Assembly: GCA_025617745.1 (NCBI GenBank)
Contig: CM046853.1
Span: forward strand, 60,163,233-60,227,232
Origin: Heliocidaris erythrogramma
Taxonomy: Eukaryota > Echinodermata > Echinoidea > Camarodonta > Echinometridae
Direction of reading: 5' to 3'
DNA: 64,000 bases
Both the position numbers and the translations under genes were made by a program. The notes beneath the pieces are model-generated. The model did not search any database, was not told the origin of the DNA, and saw only the letters and a list, made by a program, of their open reading frames with translations. The stretch's first letter is position 1, and each line of letters starts with the position of its first letter. Positions 10,733 through 20,589 of this stretch are shown here, in pieces.

Positions 10733-12625
10733 GTCGAGTGACGAATGGTTTGGTGGAAATTTCTAAGTCCTTTTTCTCTAAATGACTTAAAATATACCCC
10801 CACAGAGGTAAATTGTCTCTCCTGCCGAGGTAAAAGCGCTATGATAGAGACGACCGGGCAAGTGAGACGTATAGACACTATAGCAATATCTGAAAAGTGA
10901 AAGTCATACAATCGCTGCAATATGATGTCTAGTCTCGTAATGACTTCTTGACTTGTTGCTTCTCAGGAATGTGCGTTCTCCTTCTCAGACAACACCATTA
11001 TGACTTCATCGTTCATAGCATGAGGCAGTCTGCGAGTGATTAACGTCTATCGCTAGTTCGCCTGCGCACCAACTAATTTATTCCCTGGGTGTTCTTCTCC
11101 TGACGTGCGCGCGTCTAGGACTTCATTTCATTCCGTCTTGAGAGTTTAATTAGTCAATTAGGCAAGGCTTGTTGAAGTCATAGAAGATTGGAAATCATAA
11201 GCTTGGGTTGACAGTAGGTGGCTAGGTGCAGTGTTTTCTTTCAATGCAACTCATCCTCCTCCACGTTGGTATAATAAGGGAGATCCCTACAAAAATTAGA
11301 ATAACATTTACCCATATACTAGTTGCGTTTTCTTGTTTTTATTCCTGCATGACAACTACAACTGCATAGTAGTCGGAATGACAACTATGATACCGTATAT
11401 AAACATTCTGATCACTTGGTGGTCCTGGGCATTTCTTTTTCCGGTTGGGGGATTAGAAATCATAGAAAACCATTTTGCATCGGATGTTACGCCAAATAAA
11501 ACCAAATTCACTTAATTTTACCTTGAACTTGATACCTCAGTGAATCCCAAAACATGCACGAATGAGGATATGAGCTGAAACCATTGCAACCGGTACAGGA
11601 AAACTTGAAATTATAAATAAACAGTTTCCGTAGAGGAAGGGTGTGGGCGCCGGTAGTATAGGGGGCATGTGTTTAACTACACATATCACCATAGTATAAT
11701 GTATGTGGCATATTTCATATGATATATATCATGTTTTATATCTTGTGTATATGAGATAAATCATAAAATCCTGATGTATTTGACAAATTCTTTGTTTGCT
11801 TCTTCGTGCTATAAATTCAGTCATTTTCTATCATGTTTACAAAGCAGCGGCACAGCCACAGTTTTCTTTCGCTCAATTATTGCACACAAATGAAACAAGC
11901 ATTAAATTTCAAGCCTGATATATGTTCCACATCTGAATTATGCATACATGTAACATTTAAAACATCTCAACATCTATTTCGATATACAACGGCACCGATT
12001 GTATGAAATATTATTATCATTTTTCGAATTACGGGGTAAAAAGGATTGTTATACCAGCATGTGATATTATTTCCCCCATTTTCTTAGTTAATGAATTCTG
12101 ACTAATTTCTTACTGTTTAAAAGTAATCATTGATAAACTGTAGTATTCCTTGCCTGGCTGGCCACAAGCGACTGGTTTTAAACCATTTAGCTATGTGCGA
12201 GCGAGCGAAGAGAGTGACTGAAAATAGTATTTAGCTAAAAGGCTGCCGTTGTCTATCAATTTAATTTCTAAATTTTTGGAAAGATGTTGATTGGGTGTTT
12301 ACAGTGAGCTTTTGTTGATGAGAAGTCCGTTAGTTTGCTCTACACTGTATTTTGATTACTTTATTTACATCTATTGGGCTTTATTATCTCGGAAATACGT
12401 TACCAATCACTTGCCCCAGTGTCAGTCTATTCAGAAGGTTTTGCTCTTAATTATACATAATCAGGCCTATTGCTTTGTATGCCCACATATTCAGTGCGAG
12501 GTCGCTTGGTATTTCAGCGGAATCTTAGAGGAATTATTCATACGTAAGTTCTATGACAAAAAAATTCAAATTTATTTGGTGTTCGAGCTGAATCTTCCAG
12601 GAAATTATTTGGCGCATTATTTGGC
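10733..12625. other. Non-coding spacer
   Basis: This is AT-rich sequence with no coding or RNA feature I can support. If the minus-strand exon at 10465-10732 is real, its 5' UTR and promoter would lie here, but I see no clear TATA or initiator element. The first half of the long plus-strand open frame starting at 12291 has no transposase similarity. Confidence 0.4.
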
Positions 12626-12968
12626 ACATTACATCCCATGCCCCTCAACATGGCCCCCAATCCTTTCCACACAGAGATTAGCTCTTTTCTCCATCTCACG
12701 CACAGCCCTGCGAATCATTGGGGAGTGGCCACCACGATCTCCGGATCTGACTTGTTGTGACTTTTTCCTTTGGGGTTATCTCAAGAGCAAAGTGTTCATT
12801 ACCCCTCCACCTGACATTGCAACTCTGAGACAAAGAATCACTGATGAGTTTGAAGCTGTACGCCACCAAGCCCCAATGATTCGCAGGACTGTGCGTGAGA
12901 TGGAGAAAAGAGCTAATCTCTGTGTGGAAAGGATTGGGGGCCATGTTGAGGGGCATGGGATGTAATGT
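12626..12968. repeat. 98-bp inverted duplication of a transposase 3' end
   Basis: Positions 12626-12723 are the reverse complement of 12871-12968 with one mismatch (C/T in CAGCCCTGC versus CAGTCCTGC), separated by a 147-bp loop. The right arm is the normal coding 3' end of a transposase and includes its stop codon; the left arm is an inverted copy. The loop starts exactly where recognisable transposase sequence starts (codons for E-WPPRSPD), so the inverted copy replaced the upstream coding region. Confidence 0.93.
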
Positions 12969-13280
12969 TAAAAAGAGATATCCGAAAGAAGACAATGATA
13001 AGTTGCGATTATTAATTTCATTATTCAATTTGTTAAGTTTATTTCTGATAAGGTGCATTGATTCTTGCAGTGTCTAAACTTTGTCCCAAGTCCAATTTGA
13101 CCCATTGTCTAAAAAGAATGATTACTCAGCCATCCATGACCGTGCATGAATAAATAAGATATCATTGGAAAGAGGAGATATGTGGTTTTAAGATGTTGCT
13201 ACTCAGTTTGGTGTAAAGTTAACACAATCTTCACAAATTTGAAATCAAATCTTGTTCCTTTTTTTTAATACGCACTGTAT
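12724..13280 (+). pseudogene. Mariner/Tc1-type transposase, C-terminal fragment plus 3' end
   Basis: The frame from 12724 to the TAA at 12963-12965 encodes WPPRSPDLTCCDFFLWGYLK and continues to HVEGHGM. The family's third-catalytic-residue region normally reads WPPRSPDL, then TPxDFFLWGYLK, and a ~60-residue tail follows, so about 80 residues of intact C terminus are present. The second C replaces the usual P or L after T. The 3' flank ends near 13278 in a T-run then TAATACGCACTGTA, which looks like a terminal inverted repeat. The N-terminal and central parts, including the first two catalytic Asp residues, are absent. Confidence 0.85.
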
Positions 13281-13948
13281 ATCATGACGGCTCATAGGGG
13301 TATTTTCTGGCAACTGGAAGTATCCATTTGGTCCTCTTTAAAATATCTGGTGGTGTTGTTTATTCGGACTAACACATTTTACCCCAAAAGGCGTCATGAA
13401 GAGAACTTATGGGCATTTGTCTGAAGAAGAAACTCTTAACATGTCTTAATACGGGCAGAATTTCGCACAATCTTGTCGCAACGGAGTAGTGACGTGCGTG
13501 TGGAGGGAAGAGGTGAGGTGTGTATGTGCGCGTGCGTAGGTGTGTGTGTTGATATGAAAAGACACACAAAAAAAGAAGATATGAAACATGGTTCTAATTG
13601 ATTAATTCCATCGATATTTCCTACATCGACATAGGCTAATCAGTTCAGTCACGGTATTTAGTGTTTTTAAAGCATATAGATGCATGCTAGTATATGTAAA
13701 CTTATTTTCATGTTTAATCAATGAAGTTAAAAAAGATGTTATTTCCTGACTTGATCTTTCATTGTAGAATTTCCCTTGACTTTTCGAACAGATTATTTAA
13801 GTATGCCAATGATTTTCAATGAACAAAATAATACAGTGCAATATAGCTCGCGATATTGACATGAGTCCCTGAATAAATCACGCATTTCTTAAACTGCAGA
13901 AACATGCAGAGTATTAGATCCTGTCCTGAAATCATCCTATAATGCCTT
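13281..13948. other. Non-coding spacer
   Basis: A GT-rich patch at about 13495-13560 is the only low-complexity feature. No gene is seen. Confidence 0.4.
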
Positions 13949-13949
13949 G

Positions 13950-14693
13950 TTCACACCATGACGCAGTAAACTTAAAAAAAACCGTCGCGATGAAATAAGG
14001 ACCATTTTCGCCTCAAGGAAAGTTAAGTGGGGGTTACAAAAACTAGCTTTATAAAACGGGTTCAAGAATGTAGCCATCCTGATTGGTCAAATAACACCAC
14101 GTGACCGTGCAAAAAAAGCACTAACGCACGGCAAAAAGGCTCTAAAGCACGGCTGAGCTGCGCGTACATGTACCTCTGGTGCGTGCAAACTTAAAACGCA
14201 ATAAAATCGCTTAGTTTAATTGTCATTTTAGCGCAGGGATTACATGCGCGCACTGAAACGCCCATGACTTTTGTTGGCTGCGCTTATGTGATGTCATCCA
14301 GCAAAGCAAATGGCAGCCTCCATGACTGTGCGACTCTTGGCGTTTCTATGGGGTTCGTAACTTTATATTTTTTACAGACTTTACAATCATATTGCCGACA
14401 CGTTTTATAAAACTATTAATACATGGTTGTGAGTTCGTGCGTTATAGTGCGATCCGGCAACACGAAGGTTTTTATCGTGGTGTCCAACACACTCGGCTTG
14501 CGCCTTGTTGCCAGATCGCACCAACGCACTCCCAACCATGTATTAATAGTATAATATGCAACAAAGCCCTCTAAGCGCGTGTACTTTGTGTTAAGAGAAG
14601 CGGAAATGCGAAATGCACTATACAGGCTTATGCCATTTTATTATTGACAAGGCGGTTTTTGTAAGCGGTTTATCTCATCATGTGTGAACGAGG
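13950..14693. mobile_element. ~745-bp inverted-repeat element with internal palindrome
   Basis: The left end (TTGTTCACACCATGACGCAG then TAAAC) pairs with the right end (CGTTCACACATGATGAGATA on the opposite strand, then AAC), including a following AAAACCG block. Inside, 14411-14465 and 14497-14553 form a second inverted repeat, both arms beginning ACTATTAATACATGGTTG and containing GTGCGATC and GGCAACA. No coding sequence is recognised. Nested palindromes are typical of non-autonomous DNA transposons. Confidence 0.6.
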
Positions 14694-14994
14694 TTCATCT
14701 TCTACATGGTGTGATGGAGTTACGTAAGAGAGCGTGAAAGCTTCCCTAGATGATGAGGCAGGGCGAAGGTATAACCCTGACGCAATCCGCATCAATTCAT
14801 CCAATCAAATGATGATTAGGGCATGGTCTGGCTAGGAGGTGGTATAGACATTCAATCAGGCGTCAAAAAGATGCCATTCGAGGAACATCCGTGATTTCCA
14901 GGGAGAATAAGAGAGAAGGACGTACATGCCTACGATATGAATATACAGAGCGGTTATAAACATATAAGAAAAAATGAGGGAAAATATGATCAAC

Positions 14995-15390
14995 AAGACG
15001 ATGATAGCGCTGATGACGACGATGATATATAGATTACATCTCGGTCCATAAACCTATCGCAAACATTTCTTAGAATGTGATAACCTATAAGAAAATTATT
15101 TAATTGATCATAAAGACGATAAAAGGATGGAGAGATAAATAATAAGATAGAAAGTACGATAGACGGATAAATAGTTTGATTGAAATATAATTGCGGCAAA
15201 GCCAAATCGTGATGAATAATTACATTGGTTGAAATAATCTCATACAATTTTTTTTAAATCTGTGTTCAAAGTAACACCGTATATTAATCTACAGACACGA
15301 CGATCGACATGACGACGATAATGTTGATGATGAGGACGATATGAACTACAACCACGGTTCATAAACCTATCGAATACATTCTATTTCGTA
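14995..15390. repeat. Direct repeat pair, ~85 bp
   Basis: About 14997-15075 (GACGATGATAGCG, then TCATAAACCTATCG-type sequence) and about 15299-15385 (ACGATCGACATGACGACGAT, then TTCATAAACCTATCGAA) share the ordered words GACGACGAT, GGTYCATAAACCTATCG and ACATTYT. They look like diverged direct copies about 300 bp apart. Confidence 0.5.
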
Positions 15391-16120
15391 AAATTCAGCT
15401 CTTTCACAGAGCATCATTTATTGATTGGTGTACATAATATACACATAAAATAACGTCATGAGTAGGCTATACCGCAACAGTCCAAATAATTTTTTATTGT
15501 CTGCATGCGTCGTAGATTACGCTTGACTGAGGCACGTGATTTAATTGGTCACACTTAATTCCATTGCTCTTGGTTCATTAGACCAGATTTAGACAAGGAC
15601 CTAATCAGTTGCCATGACATTCTCACCAATCAGTCTGGAGAAAGGGCGTTGCACATGGGAAAAGCTTAATTATCAGGAACATTGGTATTGTGAAGACAAA
15701 GTCTGATGAACGGCTTTCGCATAGTTTTGGGACATATCTTTTCATGAAATAGCTTCCACATTTTGAAAGTTTACACTTAAAATCAATTATATCTGGTCGT
15801 CAATATTATTTAACGATTAAATATTCATTGTCATATTTATATCAGTTCTATATCAGCAGAATACAATGACACCAGAGAAATTATTGATGCAAAAACATAA
15901 TCATTCCTAATGCTGCGATTGTATCGCTCAAGACAGTTGTCAAACTATTCCTTGTATGCCTTTTCCACTGGTGAATACAAAAATGTTTATCCTTTCTTGT
16001 GATTTTGTAACCTGAGATAAATGTTAAGTACATGTTTTTAAATCTAGCGTCTGCTCTTCCTAGATAAGAGACACTTCTGGTGAGAATCCTATCATTATCA
16101 CAAGTGTAGATAGCCTTGGA
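15391..16120. other. Non-coding spacer
   Basis: No supported feature. Minus-strand open frames reaching into 15881-16323 overlap the repetitive GC-rich region that follows and are not called. Confidence 0.4.
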
Positions 16121-16168
16121 TGGGTGAGAAAGTGGACAGGGGCATTTGGCTTGTCTCGAATGGGTGGG

Positions 16169-17837
16169 TTGCGGGAGCGGGATGGGAGCGGGATGGGAGC
16201 GGGAACGGGCACACCCTTTCGAGAGAAGCCCCCGGTTATCTCGTATGGACGCGTTCCCAGCGAGAAGTTCAATGAACGCGCCACTTCGAGACAACCGGGG
16301 GGGGGGGGGGGAGGGGCTTTCATCGAATGGGTGTGTTGAGTAGACTTTTGTAACAGGCGTTTTAGAAATTTTTGAAAAATGTACTATTGCTGATTTTTTC
16401 GTTTTTCTTTTGTCTAAGATGTAGAAAATATAATAAAACAGTATCTAAATAAAAGCTTTTGACAAGGAAATCATTATTTGTGCAAAATAAAAAGGAGAAT
16501 TTAATAATTATTCATTAAAACACACGGGGACGAAAGGGCAAGTGGCGTAGCTAGGATTTTTGTATTTATTTATTTATTATTATTTTTGTTTGGCGTGACC
16601 TGGGCCCCATAACATAAAAAGTGTTTAGCGATTAATCGCTAAACTCCGATCAAGCGCTAATGACAATCAATCGCTAAAATCCGTAACACAAAGCCCCCCC
16701 CCCCCTTCAATCAAACGCTATTAGAGCTTGATTCATAGCGATCGATCGTTATTAATTTTTGCATACATACACCCTCAAGCGGTTTCTGAATAAAACATGG
16801 ACAAATGTTTCCCATTGTTTTGTCTGTCGTTGTAATTGTACTCAACAGGACATTCACAGACCACAGACACCATACAAAATACATAAGCAAATATCTTGTT
16901 AGTCTTTGTTTTTGGTTAGAATCAAATGAATGTATGAGGTTGCATGTTCATTTAAAATTCAAAGGTCTGGTCGGGTAGACAGTCCAGAATAGAATGTTAA
17001 TTCACTGCGGCGTACTTTTTTTTACGGGGGGGGGGGGGGCACAAGATGGCCATGCCCCACCCCTTATTGGTTGGTGAGTAAGAAAATAGGAAGATGAGTG
17101 AGGAAGATGAAAAAATATTCCCGGGAAAATGTAAATAGGGGTCAATTTTCGCAGACTCTGGTGGTTTCCTCCCCGGGGATAGGAGGGGGGGGGGGGGGGG
17201 GGTTAATTTCCTAAATTGCCTGGATAGGGGGTCCAATATCTCAGAAAATTCCCCGGGATACCGGGGGGGGGGGGGGGGGTAAAACAAATTCCAACTTCTC
17301 CGGGATAGGGGGTCACTTTTGAAAAGGAGGTACTAGCATAGGCCTACCCCTTGTATGGGGAGTTGGGGGCCGGGTACAAACGACCTTTTGATATGGGTAT
17401 TGATAGAATGATAGTGGCATTAAAAGGTGTTTCTAACTTTGGAAAGATGATAAACACATCTTGGCTTATGTCAGCACATGTCTGTAATACAATTTCACAA
17501 TATTTAACAGGTCACGCCAAAAAAATAAAAATAAATAAATAAAAAATCCTAGCTACGCCACTTGCCCTTTCGTCCCCGTGTGTTTTAATGCATAATTATT
17601 CAATTCTCCTATTTATTTTGCACAAATAATGATTTCCTTGTCAAAAGCTTTTTTTAGATACTGTTTTATTATATTTTCTACATCTTAGACAAAAGAAAAA
17701 CGAAAAAACCAGCAAGAGTACATTTTTCAAAAATTTCTAAAACGTCTGTTACAAAAGTCTACTCAACACACCCATTCGAGGAAAGCCCCCCCCCCCGCTT
17801 GTCTCGAAGTGGCGCGTTCATTGAACTTCTCGCTGGG
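16169..17837. mobile_element. Fold-back element with ~340-bp inverted arms
   Basis: The left arm (16256 to about 16605) is the reverse complement of the right arm (about 17508-17837), with small indels. Matching words include CCAGCGAGAAGTTCAATGAA at the outer edge, AAGCTTTTGACAAGGAAATC in the middle and AAGTGGCGTAGCTAGGAT inside. The ~900-bp centre holds three G runs of 14-18 and one C12 run and has no gene. The left flank adds a small array of GGGAGCGGGAT (16169-16207). A second inverted pair, near 16210-16242 and 16289-16334, makes the left end palindromic. No clear target-site duplication was found. Confidence 0.85.
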
Positions 17838-17975
17838 TGGTGACATCATCATTCAAATATCTGTCTTCAATCACCCTAACAGTTAGTGACGCTACCGATA
17901 ATGCATGTTTCTTTTTCCATTTCTGTTGCAGGGTCTCTATTCGTATTTATGTAAGTTTCAAAACTTCTCATTTCA

Positions 17976-18545
17976 GTAGTTCAGTTCAGTTCAGTTCAGT
18001 TTGGTTTATTCAATCATTTAAAATCAAATCAAATATACATATCATACATGATACAAACATTGCAAATTCAGTTTAAATGATTAGGATGCCCCTAAAAGCA
18101 CATGCTTGATAAATGGGGCACCCAATACATAAAAGATAAAGTACATAAATTCATAGCATATAACTAATAATGGGGAAGGGGGGGGGGGGGTCGAGCTTAT
18201 AATGATTATTTGGCATAAGTAGATATTATTGAACTTTTGAGCTTGGTTTTGAATGAAGTGACATTAGTACTTGAAATTACATTAGAAGGTAACGAATTCC
18301 ATATTCGAGGACCAGCAGATTTAAATGCGTAAAGAGTTGACTGATTGAGTGCTAAGGGATAATGGAATTTAGAGTGGGAACGAGTATTATATTGATAGTA
18401 GTCTTTATTATATTGAAATAAATTAGTTATATTAAGGGGTGCTAACTTATGTTTAACATGGAACATCAGAATCGAAATTTGAATTTTATGAATATCGAAA
18501 AAAGTTTTTCATTATAATTCTTAATTTTATATAGAGAAATACAGA
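17976..18545 (-). mobile_element. 5'-truncated CR1/L2-type LINE, 3' end
   Basis: On the minus strand the open frame 18466-18206, extended upstream as KIQISIL, encodes the reverse-transcriptase C-terminal region with the signature YNTRSHSK and AGPRIWNSLPSNVI, common to CR1/L2/Jockey-type LINEs. A 3' UTR follows with the nested hairpin at 18123-18084. The tail has AATAAA and a short tandem run of the pentamer AACTG (about 18010-17980). The reverse transcriptase core and endonuclease are missing. Confidence 0.85.
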
Positions 18546-18962
18546 TGGCAGTAGGTGTGGAGAAAAATTGCCTCAACATCGAGCTTAGGTCAAATCAAAT
18601 TCTTCTCGTCCCCTCCTCCTTCCTTTTTGCGGCCTGCCACAATTTTGTTTATTTGATATTTTTGTTTAAAAAATGAATGAAATAAGAATCTCCGGACATC
18701 TAGACAATGAGGAAACTAAAATGGTTAATGTAATGCAATTTCACCTTGTTTCGAACTTCTGAAGTGCAACAACTAAAATTGAATGAGGAAAATTTGTGTG
18801 TAATTTTACCCAATAGCATTTTTGTTTCCAGGAATATTAAATAACATACATGTAGAACCCTCTCCTCCTTAGTTTCAAAATTTCCGGACGAGAAACTGTG
18901 AATCAATTTTACTTGGCCTTATAGGTCACATCGAAAATGTTCACGTTTTGTTATTGCTAGCC

Positions 18963-19170
18963 ATTCAATTCAAGTCAAGTCAATTTATTTAAAAAACAGA
19001 CATAGCAATCATGACGAACATGATGCCAATTGGGACCCCAAAAACCTATGCTTGTGAGTGGGGCCCCTGAGAAGGATGGGCCAGTCGATCCCAGTGGACC
19101 GGCAAAGTGACCAACGTGTTTCAAGGATCTGCGCCTGCTCAAAATATGGAAGATAGAAGATACGATCATG
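18963..19170 (-). mobile_element. LINE 3'-UTR fragment
   Basis: On the minus strand this shows the same 3'-UTR layout as its neighbours: a hairpin (19067-19032, GGGGCCCC pairing with GGGGTCCC), then AAATAAATTGACTTGACTTG and a short tandem tail. No coding part is recognisable. It lies tail-outward relative to the plus-strand fragment at 19380-19857. Confidence 0.6.
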
Positions 19171-19379
19171 TAACTCTATACGATCCAGTCACACGCGCGC
19201 AGAGCCCCCAAACAAGCAGATCCCAAAGTCCGCCAACCGAGATCGAGAAGTACATTACAAAAACATGTAATGTACAAAACTGATTGCAAGGAAATGGCAA
19301 GGTTATGTAACTTTAGAACATATTCACAAGGAAAAATCTGAATCGCTGAAAACATCGTGAACCCTCCCTTTACCCCCTA

Positions 19380-19857
19380 ATCTTGCTGTACGCATCAAAT
19401 AACAGCTGCAGACCCCCTTGCAATTTAGTCTGTCTATCCTTTCTTGTCTTGTAAAGTGCCCGTGCGTCCCCGTTCTTGTGACAATCTTTGTTTTCGTTGT
19501 GTAATGTTTTCATTTTCATGTTCAGTTCCTCCCTTCCTATAGCTTCATTTCCCTTTCTTTCTTTAATTCCTCCTTTCTCCCTTCTACTATTATTTTCTTG
19601 TACATGTCTGCAAATTATTTATTAACTGGGGCCCATCCACAACAAGCCTAGCTTTAATTTAGGCCCCTCCACTGTATATACATGAACGTAAATCTTTGAA
19701 TTACACGTACTCTCTTTATTTTCAAATTCTGTCATTATTGCGACATATCTGTTCTTGAATTATGTAATCGATTTCTATTATTCCAGAATGTATTCCAAAA
19801 TGTATGACTTGTATTTTGATTGATTTGTGTGGAAATAAAACTAAACTGACACTGAAA
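19380..19857 (+). mobile_element. LINE 3'-UTR fragment
   Basis: It contains the hairpin at 19628-19667 (GGGGCC pairing with GGCCCC, inner AAGCCTAGCTT), then GGAAATAAAACTAAACTGAC and a short imperfect tandem tail. The layout matches the complete LINE 3' end at 23440-23690. No reading frame survives. Confidence 0.6.
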
Positions 19858-19959
19858 TTGTCACATACACATTTGTTTTGTTTGTTTGTTGTTGTTTTTT
19901 GGGAGGTGGCTTTCGAATAACATGTTGACTTGCGTATAGTAAGAATGCTTTATGTAGGG

Positions 19960-20035
19960 CGTGATTGTGTGTGCGCGTGCGCGTGTGTGTGAGGGTGCGT
20001 GGGTGTGCGTGTGCGTGTGTTCGTGTGTGTGTAAT
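19960..20035. repeat. GT/GC-rich microsatellite
   Basis: This is an imperfect run of GTGTGCGC/GTGTGTGT words. A minus-strand open frame of Thr/His/Arg repeats across it is an artefact. Confidence 0.7.
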
Positions 20036-20267
20036 TGGGTTTTTACAGACGTGTATCAATCAGATATGATTATTTTACGTCTGGGGACCGACCTTTAACG
20101 GCACGATCCGAAAGACGTGTCTCAGTCTCGAACATGGGCCCGCTGAATCAGTTTATAACTGATTCAACGCCCAGTTGTGGCGTTTACAACTTATCACGAT
20201 TTGCGAAAGTTTGATCATAGGCCAGCTATATTATAATATGGTTTACTATAGCAAATATATGCAATAT

Positions 20268-20321
20268 GTCAACGTTCTTGGCAAAAGAGGTGTGGCCCCC
20301 AATTTTGCCAAGAACGTTGAC
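20268..20321. repeat. Perfect 19-bp stem hairpin
   Basis: Positions 20268-20286 (GTCAACGTTCTTGGCAAAA) are the exact reverse complement of 20303-20321, with a 16-nt loop. The hairpin is short and isolated, with no other inverted-repeat element around it that I can see. It could be the core of a small MITE or a transcribed hairpin; sequence alone does not decide. Confidence 0.8.
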
Positions 20322-20589
20322 ACTTTAAACCCTAACTATAACGCCCTGGTCAGACCAAAAGTAGGAAAATCTTTAGGAATATATTCCAATACATACTTTT
20401 GTGTATAAAGTTTGAAGGTGGCGCTATTGAGGCATAATTGCATAATTACAGAAATCCTATAATAGCATGAGGCCGTGCCATCACGACCTGGTTGGGTTTG
20501 TGAAATACAACCATTTGCACAACTTGTCCACTGGGAGTATATACAGTGGGATTTTTTTTGTCGGACATGTTTCACTGACTCGCCCCCCT

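Noticed and set aside
12291-12723. First half of the 224-codon open frame as part of a transposase
   Set aside because: Only the part from 12724 matches the family. The stretch 12626-12723 is an inverted copy of the gene's own 3' end, and the earlier part has no similarity.
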